From JBNAVJ01 sp049700455 (GTDB lineage Bacteria > Bacteroidota > Ignavibacteria > Tepidaquicellales > Tepidaquicellaceae), in the NCBI GenBank assembly GCA_049700455.1, contig JBNAVJ010000010.1, positions 1 to 64,000 of the forward strand: 64,000 nucleotides of DNA, in the 5' to 3' direction. The position numbers were made by a program, and so were the translations under genes. The notes below the pieces were generated by a model. It was not told the origin of the DNA and did not search any database. It saw only the letters and a list, made by a program, of their open reading frames with translations. Positions 46,208 to 55,998 of the stretch are shown here, one piece after another. Each line of letters starts with the position of its first letter. The stretch's first letter is position 1.

Positions 46208-48019
46208 ATGAAAAAATACAGGTTTTATCTATTGCTTCTGGTATTACCAATGCTTGCTCTTACAATCTCATCAGGGAGTATTCAGACTCTTTCGTATATA
46301 GAGTTATCCTTGCCGTTACAGGTGATTCAATGGGATGGAGGTAGATCAGAACTCGAGTTTGCTGATATTAATAACGATGGAAATAAAGACATACTATCTG
46401 TTGGGGATCATGGTAATCCTTATGTAAACACACAGGAACATGGTATAATGGTTTATTTTGGGGATGGAACAGGGACAAATTGGACTCTTTATCAGAATGG
46501 TAACTTTGGGTACGGAGGTATTGCAATAGGAGATGTTAACAATGATGGTAAACTTGACGTTGGCTATGGCATTCACCACAATTATTCAGGAAATGATTTT
46601 GGAGATCAAATTCTTGAGGTTGCTCTTGGAGATGGTTCGGGGATGAACTGGGTTCCATTTGATGACAGCCTTGCTTCGCAGGGAGAAACCTGGGGGATGT
46701 TCACCTCTGACTTTGGCGACGTTGATAACGATGGGTATCTTGACCTTGGGTCAATATCATTTGGCTGCTGTGCCGGGGTTCATATTTATAAAAATATGAT
46801 TATTGGTAAATGGAGACAGACATTTGGTTTTCTTGGTGGGAGTTCAGGAATGGAATTTTCTTTTGGAGATATAAATAATGATGGGAACCTTGATTTTGTT
46901 GTAACTCATCAATATGGAACAGCATACTTTGGAGATGGAACGGGAAACTTTGTTTTGAAGGACAATAATCTTCCGTCTCCGGGCTCGGGTGGTTTACGGG
47001 GAGTTTCGCTTGGTGATGTTGATAACGATGGTGCAAAAGAACTTTCATTTATTGGAACGAGCGGCTCGGTAAATGTCTGGAAATGGAATAATGCGGGGCA
47101 GAACTGGATTAATCTCTCATCAAATTTACCTACTTCAACTTCATTTGAAAAAACCATTCTTTATGATATGAATTCTGATGGCTTTTGTGATATTGTATGT
47201 TTTGGAAATGGTAACCTTGTTATTTATTCTGGGAACGGTGGTACAAATTGGACCCAAATAGCAAGTTTTACCACTTATACACCCGGAACATATGAGGCAA
47301 TGGCTATTGCCGATGTTGATAACAATGGATTTCCCGATATTGTAATACTTGAAAATGAAGGTTCCTGGATAAGTTCAAGAAACTACCTGAGGTTTTATAA
47401 AGAAACATCAACTGCAACAGCTCTGGAAATCACCCCAGTATTTCCTCGAGGTGGGGAACGATTCAAGAATCATTCAGTAAGATTTATCGAATGGAAAAGT
47501 AAAGTACCTGGAAACATCTCATCAAAGGTTAAATTGGAATTTTCTTCAACTGGGAATGGGGGACCCTGGACTACGATAGCTGATAGCCTTCCAAATAGTG
47601 GTAGATATCAATGGCTTGTCCCAGATGCAATAACTTCAGCAAACTGTTTCATCCGCTATACAATTTTTAATGCAAACGGTGTGGCAACATCAATGAACAC
47701 AGTTCCATTTATGATAGGTATTGTCCTGAATGCGGAGCAAAGGTCTTCTGAGGTAAAAAGTTATACTTTGCATCAGAACTATCCGAATCCATTTAACCCA
47801 ATTACCAATATCGATTTTGATATACCGAGGGTTTCATATGTATATTTGAAAATTTTTGATGTATCTGGCCGTGAAATAACAACATTGGTTAATAATCTTT
47901 TAGATGCAGGCAGTTACAGAGTTAAGTTTGATGGTAGTAATTTGCCAAGTGGAGTATATTTCTATAGTTTAATAACAAAGGGGTACTCCAGTACAAATAA
48001 GATGATATTGTTGAAATAA
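46208..48019 (+). CDS. Secreted FG-GAP/VCBS repeat protein with T9SS sorting domain
   Basis: About 603 residues from the ATG at 46208, preferred over the in-frame ATG at 46181 because AGGAGG lies seven bases upstream and it gives a clean signal peptide (MKKYRFYLLLLVLPMLALT). Seven FG-GAP-type repeats carry calcium loops of the form D-x-(N/D)-x-DG-x-x-D: DINNDGNKD, DVNNDGKLD, DVDNDGYLD, DINNDGNLD, DVDNDGAKE, DMNSDGFCD, DVDNNGFPD, building an integrin-like propeller. A beta-sandwich (about 410-510) and a T9SS type A domain (HQNYPNPFNPITNIDFDIP, LKIFDVSGREI, SGVYFYSLITKGYSS) follow. Probable surface or released adhesion protein; binding partner unknown. Confidence 0.87.
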   Translation: MKKYRFYLLLLVLPMLALTISSGSIQTLSYIELSLPLQVIQWDGGRSELEFADINNDGNKDILSVGDHGNPYVNTQEHGIMVYFGDGTGTNWTLYQNGNFGYGGIAIGDVNNDGKLDVGYGIHHNYSGNDFGDQILEVALGDGSGMNWVPFDDSLASQGETWGMFTSDFGDVDNDGYLDLGSISFGCCAGVHIYKNMIIGKWRQTFGFLGGSSGMEFSFGDINNDGNLDFVVTHQYGTAYFGDGTGNFVLKDNNLPSPGSGGLRGVSLGDVDNDGAKELSFIGTSGSVNVWKWNNAGQNWINLSSNLPTSTSFEKTILYDMNSDGFCDIVCFGNGNLVIYSGNGGTNWTQIASFTTYTPGTYEAMAIADVDNNGFPDIVILENEGSWISSRNYLRFYKETSTATALEITPVFPRGGERFKNHSVRFIEWKSKVPGNISSKVKLEFSSTGNGGPWTTIADSLPNSGRYQWLVPDAITSANCFIRYTIFNANGVATSMNTVPFMIGIVLNAEQRSSEVKSYTLHQNYPNPFNPITNIDFDIPRVSYVYLKIFDVSGREITTLVNNLLDAGSYRVKFDGSNLPSGVYFYSLITKGYSSTNKMILLK

Positions 48020-48122
48020 AGATTGCTGCGCAGGAATTATAAACTGGTATTTTTGAGGTGGTGTTCTACCTACCTGTAGAGGCTGAACGGATTTTTACAA
48101 ACGCTGAAAAAACAACATAATA

Positions 48123-50759
48123 ATGGTAAAAAAGTTAGCCTTGAATGTTATACCGAAGATTCTACCAGGTATAGTGCAGAATCATACGAATAAGATTAGT
48201 GTTTCCTCTTTACTTAAAGAATCAGCTTATCTCGATGCGGAATCACTCTTGAGTCGTATGGAAACATCCCTTGAAGGATTAACTTCTGATAGGGTTGAAG
48301 AACTTCTCCATCAGTATGGCTTGAATGTTATAAAGCAGGAGCGCCAACACAGATGGTTATGGTTCTTGCGGGATGCTGTAATAAATCCGCTTGTTATCTT
48401 ACTTACTGTTATTGGACTTGTTTCATTTGTTACAGGTGATCTTGAAACTACACTGATTATTTCTCTGATGGTTCTGTTAGGTGTAGTTTTACGTTTTGTA
48501 CAGGAGTATAGGGCTGATATTGCGGCGGCAAAGCTTCAAGCTATGATAAGTGTGACGGCAACGGTGATGAGAGATGGGGTCGAGCAAGAAATTCCAATTT
48601 CACATATTGTACCGGGTGATATTGTGAAGTTAGCAGCAGGTGATATGATTCCTGCTGATGTTCGTCTGCTCTCTTGCAAGGATCTTTTTGTTTCACAAAG
48701 TAGTCTTACTGGCGAGTCACTACCAGTGGAAAAGTTCAGCACTCCAATTGATGATAGTGATGACCTTTCAGCAATAGAACTACATAATCTATGTTTTCTT
48801 GGCACGAGTGTAGAAAGTGGTTCTGCAACTGCAATAGTTGTTGCCACAGGTTTGAATACATATCTTGGTAGTATGGCTAAATCTATGACTGAGCCACAAC
48901 CTCCTACAAGTTTTGATAAAGGGATTAAGAGATTTACGTGGTTGATGATTCGATTTATAATGGTGATGGTGCCGCTGGTGTTTCTGATTAACTTACTTAC
49001 AAAACCTAACTGGGTAGATGCATTTTTCTTTTCAATTGCTGTGGCAGTTGGACTTACGCCTGAGATGCTACCAATGATTGTTACAGTTTGTCTGTCTAAG
49101 GGGGCACTTGCGATGTCGAAGAGAAAGGTTATTATCAAACGGCTCCATTCCATACAGAATTTGGGAGCTATGGACATTCTTTGTACAGACAAAACAGGAA
49201 CTCTTACGGTTGATCACGTACTATTGGAGAAATACTGTGATGTTATACAAAGAGAAGACGAAGAGGTTTTGATGATGGCTTATTTGAACAGCCACTTTCA
49301 GACGGGCTTGCGCAATGTTTTAGACCGTGCAATTCTTCAACACGAGAACGTTTATGAGAAAATACACGTTCCGGAATACCAAAAAGTAGATGAGATTCCC
49401 TTTGATTTTTCCCGTAAGGTGATGTCTGTTATAGTAGAAACTCCTGAGGGAATTCATAGAATGATTACTAAAGGAGCACCTGAAGAAATTTTTGCCAGAT
49501 GTACTCATTTTGAATTAGATGGGGAAGTGCATCTACTTGAACCAATTTTGATAGAAGATTTAAAAGAAGAATATCAGAATTTAAGTGCAGACGGATTTCG
49601 TGTTTTAGCTTTAGCATACAAAGAATTTGCAAAGAAGCCTACTTATGCAAAAGATGATGAGAGTGGAATGGTATTGAAAGGTTATCTTGCTTTTCTTGAT
49701 CCTCCTAAGGACACTGCAGCAGCAGCAATCAAGATTTTACAAACCAACGGGGTTACGATTAAAATACTTACTGGAGATAATGAACTTGTGACACGTAAGA
49801 TTTGTCAGGAGGTTGGGTTGGATGGGGGACACTTAATGTTAGGTAGTGATGTTGAACGTATTACTGATGAGGAGCTATTAAAAAAAATAGACGAATATAC
49901 AATTTTTGCGAGGCTTTCACCTGCTAACAAGCAGCGAATTGTTCAGATACTTCGAAAGAAAGGACATACTGTTGGGTTTATGGGGGATGGGATTAATGAT
50001 GCACCAGCGTTACGTGCTGCTGATGTTAGTATCTCGGTGGATACGGCTGTAGATATTGCTAAAGAATCTTCCGATGTGATTCTTCTGGAAAAGAGCTTGA
50101 TGGTTCTGGAGGAAGGTGTGCTGGAGGGACGGAGAGTGTTTGCAAATATTCTCAAGTACATAAGAATGAGTGCAAGTTCGAATTTTGGAAATATGTTCAG
50201 TGTACTTGGTGCAAGCATTTTTCTTCCGTTCTTGCCTATGATGCCTATTCAAATCTTAACGAATAATTTACTTTATGATTTTTCACAAACACCTATTCCT
50301 ACCGATGGAGTTGACCACGAACAAATTTCAAAACCGCGTCCGTGGGAAATAGGAAATCTTACACGTTTTATTTTATTTATTGGACCTATTAGCTCCATTT
50401 TTGATTATACTACTTTTTTCATAATGCTTTACATTTTTGGTTGCTGGGATCCTGCTCGCGCCTCTTTATTCCAAACAGGATGGTTTGTGGAATCGCTGTT
50501 GACACAGACTTTAATTATTCATATTATACGTACAAATAAAATTCCATTTTTACAAAGTAGAGCGAGCTTACCACTATTAATAATGACTGCATTGGTGATG
50601 GCTATTGGTATTTATATACCCCATTCTCCACTTGGGAGCATACTTGGTTTTACGCCTTTGCCTGGACTTTATTGGCCTCTGTTGGGTCTGACCTTGTTTT
50701 CATATATAATATTGACACAGGTAATTAAGATGTGGCTCTTAAAGAAAAAATGGATATGA
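48123..50759 (+). CDS. mgtA: Magnesium-importing P-type ATPase (type IIIB)
   Basis: 878 residues, full length for MgtA/MgtB. It imports Mg2+ at the inner membrane using ATP. Seen: the N-terminal cation-ATPase motif (GLTSDRVEELLHQYGLNVI), actuator TGES loop (SLTGESLPVEKF), the family-specific PEMLPMIVTVCLSKGA helix and RLHSIQNLGAMDILCTDKTGTLT with phosphorylated Asp356. The nucleotide domain carries MITKGAPEEI, and MGDGINDAPALRAADVSISV is the hinge. The C-terminal membrane part has ILTNNLLYDFSQT, typical of type IIIB. The stop overlaps the next start by four bases, so an MFS exporter is co-translated. No MgtC or Mg2+ leader is obvious in the 103 bases upstream. Confidence 0.92.
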   Translation: MVKKLALNVIPKILPGIVQNHTNKISVSSLLKESAYLDAESLLSRMETSLEGLTSDRVEELLHQYGLNVIKQERQHRWLWFLRDAVINPLVILLTVIGLVSFVTGDLETTLIISLMVLLGVVLRFVQEYRADIAAAKLQAMISVTATVMRDGVEQEIPISHIVPGDIVKLAAGDMIPADVRLLSCKDLFVSQSSLTGESLPVEKFSTPIDDSDDLSAIELHNLCFLGTSVESGSATAIVVATGLNTYLGSMAKSMTEPQPPTSFDKGIKRFTWLMIRFIMVMVPLVFLINLLTKPNWVDAFFFSIAVAVGLTPEMLPMIVTVCLSKGALAMSKRKVIIKRLHSIQNLGAMDILCTDKTGTLTVDHVLLEKYCDVIQREDEEVLMMAYLNSHFQTGLRNVLDRAILQHENVYEKIHVPEYQKVDEIPFDFSRKVMSVIVETPEGIHRMITKGAPEEIFARCTHFELDGEVHLLEPILIEDLKEEYQNLSADGFRVLALAYKEFAKKPTYAKDDESGMVLKGYLAFLDPPKDTAAAAIKILQTNGVTIKILTGDNELVTRKICQEVGLDGGHLMLGSDVERITDEELLKKIDEYTIFARLSPANKQRIVQILRKKGHTVGFMGDGINDAPALRAADVSISVDTAVDIAKESSDVILLEKSLMVLEEGVLEGRRVFANILKYIRMSASSNFGNMFSVLGASIFLPFLPMMPIQILTNNLLYDFSQTPIPTDGVDHEQISKPRPWEIGNLTRFILFIGPISSIFDYTTFFIMLYIFGCWDPARASLFQTGWFVESLLTQTLIIHIIRTNKIPFLQSRASLPLLIMTALVMAIGIYIPHSPLGSILGFTPLPGLYWPLLGLTLFSYIILTQVIKMWLLKKKWI

Positions 50760-52063
50760 GTATAGGACTACTTAATAAACTTACTCTGTTAAAAATTACA
50801 TTTCGTTCTCTTAGATACAGAAATTTCCGTCTTTTCTTTGCAGGCCAGACAATTTCGCTTATTGGAACCTGGATACAGAGGATAGCAACGCCCTGGCTGG
50901 TTTATCATCTCACAGATTCTGCCTTTATCTTAGGGTTCATAGGATTTATAGGCCAACTACCAACATTTCTATTTGCACCATTGGCTGGAGTGATTACTGA
51001 TAGTTGCAATCGCTATCGAATACTAATAGTAACTCAGTTATTGGCTATGTTGCAAGCACTTACATTGGCATTGCTTTATCTAACTGGTAAAATTGCTGTT
51101 TGGCACGTTGCTATCTTGAGTGTTTTTCTTGGTTGTATTAATGCTTTAGATACTCCAGCACGGCAATCTCTTGTAGTAGAGATGATTGATAACAAGGATG
51201 ATCTGAGCAATGCCATTGCTTTAAATTCTTCAATGGTTAATGGAGCGAGATTATTAGGACCTTCAATTGCAGGTGTACTTATAGCCACAATGGGAGAAGG
51301 AATTTGTTTTCTCTTGAACGGAATTAGCTATATTTTTGTAATAGTATCCTTACTCATGATGAGGATGATGGGTCCCTCCACAACAAAGCAAATGGTAAGT
51401 GGTAAGGTCCTAACCGATTTGAAAGAAGGGATTAAATATACTTTTGGTTTTGCTCCGATACGCGCCGTTATATTGTTGCTTGCTTTAATAAGTCTGGTTG
51501 GAATGCCATACTCTATTTTAATGCCGATTTTTGCGAGGGATATATTGAATGGGAGTTCTCACACTTTTGGTTTTTTGATGGGAGCCTCGGGGATAGGGGC
51601 ACTAATAGCGGCACTTTACCTTGCCTCAAGGAAAAGCGTTTTGGGGCGTGGTAAGGTCATTCCACTGGCGGCATCTGTTTTTGGAGTTGGGCTTATATTA
51701 TTTTCTTTATCAAGAGTTTTTATTATTTCATTAATACTTATGTTAATAGTTGGGTTGGGAATGATGTTACAACTGGCTTCAAGTAATACAATTCTGCAAA
51801 CAATTGTTGACGATGATAAGCGAGGGCGTGTGATGAGTTTTTATACTATGGCATTTATGGGGACAGCACCCTTTGGAAGTTTACTGGCAGGTATCTCTTC
51901 GAGTTTTATAGGAGCTCCCAACACTCTGATTATAGGTGGAGTTTTATGCGTAGGGGGTGGGATTATTTTCTTCCGGAAACTTCAGGAATTGCGAAAGATG
52001 ATTCGCCCAATATATATTAAGAAAGGGATTATTACCTCAGGTATATCGGTTTCGGAATCTTAG
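50756..52063 (+). CDS. MFS transporter (EntS-like exporter family)
   Basis: About 435 residues with twelve predicted membrane segments. The start is taken as the ATG at 50756, which overlaps the mgtA stop (ATGA); in-frame ATGs at 50732 and 50750 are alternatives. Landmarks: FRSLRYRNFRLFFAGQTISLIGTWIQRIATPWLVYHLT at the N-terminus (MFS_3/EntS-type helix 1), GVITDSCNRYRILI (loop 2-3 motif A), CINALDTPARQSLV and DDDKRGRVMSFYTMAFMGTAPFGSLLAG. Members export siderophores, macrolides or other small molecules; the substrate here is unknown. Coupling to mgtA suggests joint regulation, but the reason is not evident from sequence. Confidence 0.87.
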   Translation: MSIGLLNKLTLLKITFRSLRYRNFRLFFAGQTISLIGTWIQRIATPWLVYHLTDSAFILGFIGFIGQLPTFLFAPLAGVITDSCNRYRILIVTQLLAMLQALTLALLYLTGKIAVWHVAILSVFLGCINALDTPARQSLVVEMIDNKDDLSNAIALNSSMVNGARLLGPSIAGVLIATMGEGICFLLNGISYIFVIVSLLMMRMMGPSTTKQMVSGKVLTDLKEGIKYTFGFAPIRAVILLLALISLVGMPYSILMPIFARDILNGSSHTFGFLMGASGIGALIAALYLASRKSVLGRGKVIPLAASVFGVGLILFSLSRVFIISLILMLIVGLGMMLQLASSNTILQTIVDDDKRGRVMSFYTMAFMGTAPFGSLLAGISSSFIGAPNTLIIGGVLCVGGGIIFFRKLQELRKMIRPIYIKKGIITSGISVSES

Positions 52064-52105
52064 AGTAAGTTAATAGTAGTAACTAAATTGTCATTTTTAT
52101 TATTT

Positions 52106-52759
52106 TCAGTCTATCTTTCTTGAGGCAATGAATTTTCTGATTGAGAGAAATATGAAAGAGGCAAGGCTGTAAATACTCGATGAAACATAAAAAGCCTCTT
52201 TTGTAATGTCAGTTGCCTGTGTGTCTTCGGTCAGGAGTGTATCCTCGGCGCAATATATATGTAGTTCTACTCCATAAGAACGTTGTTTTTCAATTTTAGT
52301 CCGAAGTTTTTCTGAGTCATCAATGACGAAATATTTATCACAAATAAAAGGAGCGGCTACATATTGTATTTTAGGTGTTAAAACTGCCGTACCAATACCC
52401 ACAAATCCAAATCCTATGAGGGCTGAGAAGAGTACACGGAGAAAGAAAAAAAACATTGGAGTTGCATCTTTATGAAGTGGAATATTATGCTGATTTGCCA
52501 ATTTTCGTAAAAACTTCTTTGCTTTTTTTTGAGATAGTCCTGATACTTCCTGGATTAAAAGAACTGCACGGTACAGGGCTTGATTTTCAAGATACAAAAG
52601 ACATTGTTCTTTAATTCCTTCTTCACCAATTGGAATCTCTGAATTACATTCTTTACAGCTTCGAGTTGTTTGAGAATAGAAGAAATCTTTGAGGTCTTCA
52701 ATCCAGAAAGAATATTTACAGACTGGACAAATTACCTCATAGAGTTGAATTTTACTCAC
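52106..52759 (-). CDS. Zinc-ribbon membrane protein, unknown function
   Basis: 217 residues from a GTG start that overlaps the upstream methyltransferase stop (GTGA). The N-terminus carries a zinc ribbon: C11-x2-C14 (VICPVCKYSFW) and C35-x2-C38 (RSCKECNSE). Residues about 45-95 are a helical ClpX-C4/UBA-like or ribosomal L7/L12-like stretch (QEVSGLSQKKAKKFLRKLANQHN). Membrane segments at about 102-127 (FFFFLRVLFSALIGFGFVGIGTAVL) and 188-207 (VSSSIYSLASFIFLSI) flank a small periplasmic loop. Not a family I can name. The upstream overlap with a methyltransferase gene suggests a two-gene operon. Confidence 0.6.
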   Translation of the reverse strand: MSKIQLYEVICPVCKYSFWIEDLKDFFYSQTTRSCKECNSEIPIGEEGIKEQCLLYLENQALYRAVLLIQEVSGLSQKKAKKFLRKLANQHNIPLHKDATPMFFFFLRVLFSALIGFGFVGIGTAVLTPKIQYVAAPFICDKYFVIDDSEKLRTKIEKQRSYGVELHIYCAEDTLLTEDTQATDITKEAFYVSSSIYSLASFIFLSIRKFIASRKID

Positions 52760-53352
52760 AGATATTTATTTGATTTTTGCAGTATGAAGAATAGTTCACG
52801 CCCCAACCTCGGCTTGATAGAGTTATAACATCTATCCATAATTTTGATAATAAAAAATGGACTAAAAAGTTTCTCATATTCTCTCTTTGAACCTCCGAAA
52901 GGTGGATACGGTTTCCCAAAATCGCAATCGAAAAGTAACCCCACTACTTTACCATTGGATTTTAGTAGATTCCACATTTGTTTTACATATGAGTATCTAT
53001 TACTTATTTCAATTGATGAGAAAAATGTCTGCTCGATTATTAAATCATATCTTTTACGGTGAGCGAAAAAATCTTCCTTAATAATGTTACATTTAGGAAA
53101 TTCAGGTACACGGTTGGAAAAGTTTTTTATTGCTTCCTTAGACCAATCAAGGGCATAAGTATTATGAAATCCTTTTTTATAAAGGTATTCAACCTCATAA
53201 CCATTTCCAGCTCCGGGGACGAGTATTCTAATAAGTTTGTTATTAAACTGGTCAATATATTCCTTAATTGGTGTTGAGATGTAACCTATATCCCACGTCT
53301 CTGAATTGGAGTGGTAGATTTCGTCCCAGTATGTTTCCGTAAATTTATTCAA
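52756..53352 (-). CDS. SAM-dependent methyltransferase, thiopurine methyltransferase (TPMT)-like
   Basis: 198 residues, the size of the TPMT family. N-terminal TETYWDEIYHSNSETWDIGYISTPI matches the WD..PP/P opening of TPMT-like enzymes. Motif I is ILVPGAGNGYEVEYL, the acidic end of strand 2 is ALDWSKEAI, motif II/III appears as YDLIIEQTFFSSI and LLKSNGKVVGLLF. Family members methylate thiols, tellurite/selenite, halides or small sulfur compounds; the substrate here is unknown. The start is TTG at 53352; no ATG exists before the SAM-binding motif. Four-base overlap with the zinc-ribbon membrane gene. Divergent from the subtilisin gene, with 89 bases between. Confidence 0.8.
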   Translation of the reverse strand: MNKFTETYWDEIYHSNSETWDIGYISTPIKEYIDQFNNKLIRILVPGAGNGYEVEYLYKKGFHNTYALDWSKEAIKNFSNRVPEFPKCNIIKEDFFAHRKRYDLIIEQTFFSSIEISNRYSYVKQMWNLLKSNGKVVGLLFDCDFGKPYPPFGGSKREYEKLFSPFFIIKIMDRCYNSIKPRLGRELFFILQKSNKYL

Positions 53353-53441
53353 ATTGAAAATTTATAATCCTTTGTTTAAATTACGCAAGGAACTTATTTT
53401 ATGTTTCATTGGTAAGATAATAAAAATAGATTTAAAAAATA

Positions 53442-55040
53442 ATGAGCATAAGAATTTTATTATTAAGTTTTTTACTACTCTATTTTTTCCTGCCATCTGT
53501 GATTAATACAGAAGAGCCGCGTGATTTGACACTTTATAGCACATTAAAGTTTTTTGTTAAAACAAAGGCGGAATTGAGAATTTCTGAAGCAACCGGAGAA
53601 ATTTCTGTTTATACTGGTATTTCATCCCTTGATGAAAGAAACATTAAATATAAAGTGAAAAAAATTAAGAAGCTTTTTAAGGTGAATAATGGCGATATAG
53701 ATTTATATAATGAGCTGGGAATGGGAAAAATTTACGTTTTTTATCTTGAAGAAATGGGGGATATTGCTAAGATAGTTGAAGATTATGGTAAGGATGTAAA
53801 TATAGAGTTTGCGGAACCTAATTATATTGGTTTTGCTGCTGGTGCTAAAGAAACAGGTTCATTTATTCCGAATGATAAGTTTTTTGCTAAACAGTGGTAT
53901 CTTAATAATAGTGGGAATATATATCCTTCGAGTCAGGGGATTCCTAAAGTTGGTGCTGATATAGATATGTTGAGAGCCTGGGAGATTGAACAGGGAAGCG
54001 AAGAAATAATTATTGCTATTCTGGATTCCGGCTTCAGGTATGATTTTCTTGATTTGAAGAACAAGGTCTGGATTAATAAAAAAGAAATTCCTAACAACGG
54101 TAAAGATGATGATGGTAACGGTTATATAGATGACTATTACGGTTGGGACTTTGCTAATGATGACAATTTTCCAAATGATGGTTTTGGGCATGGGACAAAT
54201 ATTGCATCTGTAATAGGAGCAGAACTGAATAATGAAATTGGATTTGCAGGTATAAGTAAATCGAAACTGATGAATTGTAAAAATCTTAGTGAAGATAACA
54301 CAGGTGAATATGAATGGTGGGCTGAATCTATTAAGTATGCAGTTGATAATGGTGCAAAGATTATAAATATGAGTGAAGGGGGTTCAGATTATTCTAATAT
54401 TTTAAAGGCAGCTATTGATTATGCATTGAAGAAAAACGTTCTTGTTGTAGCAGCAATGATGAACTATAATAATGGAAAGAATTATTATCCTGCTGCTTTA
54501 AATGGTGTAATTGCTATAGGTGCAACTGATACTGATGACAGACGTTGCAAGAAGTTTACCTGGGGAGGTGGGAGCTGCTGGGGAAAACATATTTTCCTTG
54601 TAGCACCGGGGAACAAAATATATGGACTTGACTATCAAGACCAGTATAGTGGCGAGTCATACTGGAGTGGTACCTCTCAATCAACTGCGATAGTTTCAGC
54701 GATTGCTTCTTTATTGCTTGCTCAGGACAAAACGTGTAAACCTGATGATATTAAGAAAATATTGAAAGAAACAGCAAAAGATGGAATAGGAGATCCTTAC
54801 GAAGATAAAGCTGGATGGGACCCATATTATGGGTGGGGGAGAGTTGATGCTTATGCGGCACTAAATTATAAGGGAGCAAATGTAATTAATAATAAATCTA
54901 ATAACCCATCTGATGAAAATAAACGCCAGACCACCGAAGAAAATAACAAAAAACGGGAAATAAATACTCCTCCCATAGAGCAGAATGGAGATCGTGGACG
55001 AAGGGAGGAAATAGAACGTAAACCACCGCCAAGAAGATAG
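53442..55040 (+). CDS. Secreted subtilisin-like protease (S8) without T9SS domain
   Basis: 532 residues. N-terminal hydrophobic signal (about 5-20). Propeptide-like region to about 145, then the S8 domain: Asp195 (IAILDSGFRYD), His250 (FGHGTNIASV), oxyanion Asn341 and Ser412 (GTSQSTA). The usual AAGN around the oxyanion Asn is AAMMN here. A calcium-like loop (KDDDGNGYIDDYYGWDF) is present. The end (about 485-532) is a charged, Pro-rich tail (NKKREINTPPIEQNGDRGRREEI) instead of the T9SS domain seen on the other protease, so it probably stays periplasmic or uses another route. Monocistronic, upstream of birA. Confidence 0.88.
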   Translation: MSIRILLLSFLLLYFFLPSVINTEEPRDLTLYSTLKFFVKTKAELRISEATGEISVYTGISSLDERNIKYKVKKIKKLFKVNNGDIDLYNELGMGKIYVFYLEEMGDIAKIVEDYGKDVNIEFAEPNYIGFAAGAKETGSFIPNDKFFAKQWYLNNSGNIYPSSQGIPKVGADIDMLRAWEIEQGSEEIIIAILDSGFRYDFLDLKNKVWINKKEIPNNGKDDDGNGYIDDYYGWDFANDDNFPNDGFGHGTNIASVIGAELNNEIGFAGISKSKLMNCKNLSEDNTGEYEWWAESIKYAVDNGAKIINMSEGGSDYSNILKAAIDYALKKNVLVVAAMMNYNNGKNYYPAALNGVIAIGATDTDDRRCKKFTWGGGSCWGKHIFLVAPGNKIYGLDYQDQYSGESYWSGTSQSTAIVSAIASLLLAQDKTCKPDDIKKILKETAKDGIGDPYEDKAGWDPYYGWGRVDAYAALNYKGANVINNKSNNPSDENKRQTTEENNKKREINTPPIEQNGDRGRREEIERKPPPRR

Positions 55041-55248
55041 TTTTAGTATTTACCGTTATATTTAAATCAACTGGTAATAAAAATTTTATTCTATTGTTCA
55101 GATTATGTAGAAAGCCTTTTTTACACGTTTCAATTTAATTGCTACTTATAATTTTCTGCATAAAATATTTGAATTAATATTACTATTTTAAATTTTCAAA
55201 GTTTTTATACTAATCTCAAGCAAATAAGTAAGGCATTAAATTTTTTAG

Positions 55249-55998
55249 ATGACCAAGGAAGAGCTTATCAATTCTCTTAAAACGCTAAGTCTAACACCAT
55301 ACTACTTTGAGGAAATTGATTCAACAAATACCTATGCAAAGTCAGCCCTGTTAACTGATAGCAGTATTGTAATTGCAGAGTATCAAACCGCCGGGAGAGG
55401 GAGATTCAATCGCCATTGGTTAGGAGATCCCGGGAAAAATGTTTTGGTGACAATTGTAAAAAAGATGGATGTGGAACTTCACAACAGTTACTTAATAAAT
55501 TTCTATACTTCATACATAGTACTTGAAACTTTAAAATTATTTATAAGAGATGCTGAAAGTATTTCACTGAAATGGCCTAATGATGTTTTGATAAAAAACA
55601 AAAAGGTTGCAGGTATTTTAAGTGAAGTATTTGAGAAGAAGTTTATAATTGGGGTAGGCATTAATGTTAATCAGGTATCTTTTCCTGAAGAACTTAAAGA
55701 TAAAGCAAGTTCTCTTTTTTTAGTAGAGGGTAAGGAAGTTTCTGTAAACAGTGTGATATACAGTTTTGCGGAAAAATTTTTGTCGGCTCTTTGGCTTTTG
55801 AAAATGCCAGTTGAACTTATGAAGATGTGGAAATCAGCTTTTCATCTGGAAGGGAGGGAAATAACATATTCAATTACAGGAGGTGAGCGGAAGACTGCAA
55901 TTATTGTGGGAGTTGATGATGATGGTGGTCTTGTAGTTACAGAGGAAGGAGTAAAGAAAAAATATTATACAGGTGAAATTACGGATTTTAGGGGTTAA
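55249..55998 (+). CDS. birA: Biotin--[acetyl-CoA-carboxylase] ligase (class I, no repressor domain)
   Basis: 249 residues. It activates biotin to biotinyl-AMP and attaches it to the carboxyl carrier lysine of acetyl-CoA and related carboxylases. Motifs: STNTYAKS (about 25-32), the biotin loop QTAGRGRFNRHW with GRGR at 49-52, KWPNDVLIKNKKVAGILSE (108-126) and IIGVGINVNQ (about 133-142), then a C-terminal SH3-like domain (GGLVVTEEGVKKKYYTGEI). The N-terminal winged-helix DNA-binding domain of E. coli BirA is absent, so it is an enzyme only. It precedes the nuo operon by 100 bases; no shared function. Confidence 0.93.
   Translation: MTKEELINSLKTLSLTPYYFEEIDSTNTYAKSALLTDSSIVIAEYQTAGRGRFNRHWLGDPGKNVLVTIVKKMDVELHNSYLINFYTSYIVLETLKLFIRDAESISLKWPNDVLIKNKKVAGILSEVFEKKFIIGVGINVNQVSFPEELKDKASSLFLVEGKEVSVNSVIYSFAEKFLSALWLLKMPVELMKMWKSAFHLEGREITYSITGGERKTAIIVGVDDDGGLVVTEEGVKKKYYTGEITDFRG

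Noticed and set aside
48536..49192. 218-codon minus-strand frame
   Set aside because: It lies entirely opposite the conserved core of mgtA, so it is a codon-structure shadow.
52064..52105. AGTTA/TAACT inverted repeat as a terminator between convergent genes
   Set aside because: Only five AT-rich pairs; too weak to call.
55041..55248. Small RNA or riboswitch upstream of birA
   Set aside because: The region is AT-rich without a stable fold or a recognisable aptamer pattern.
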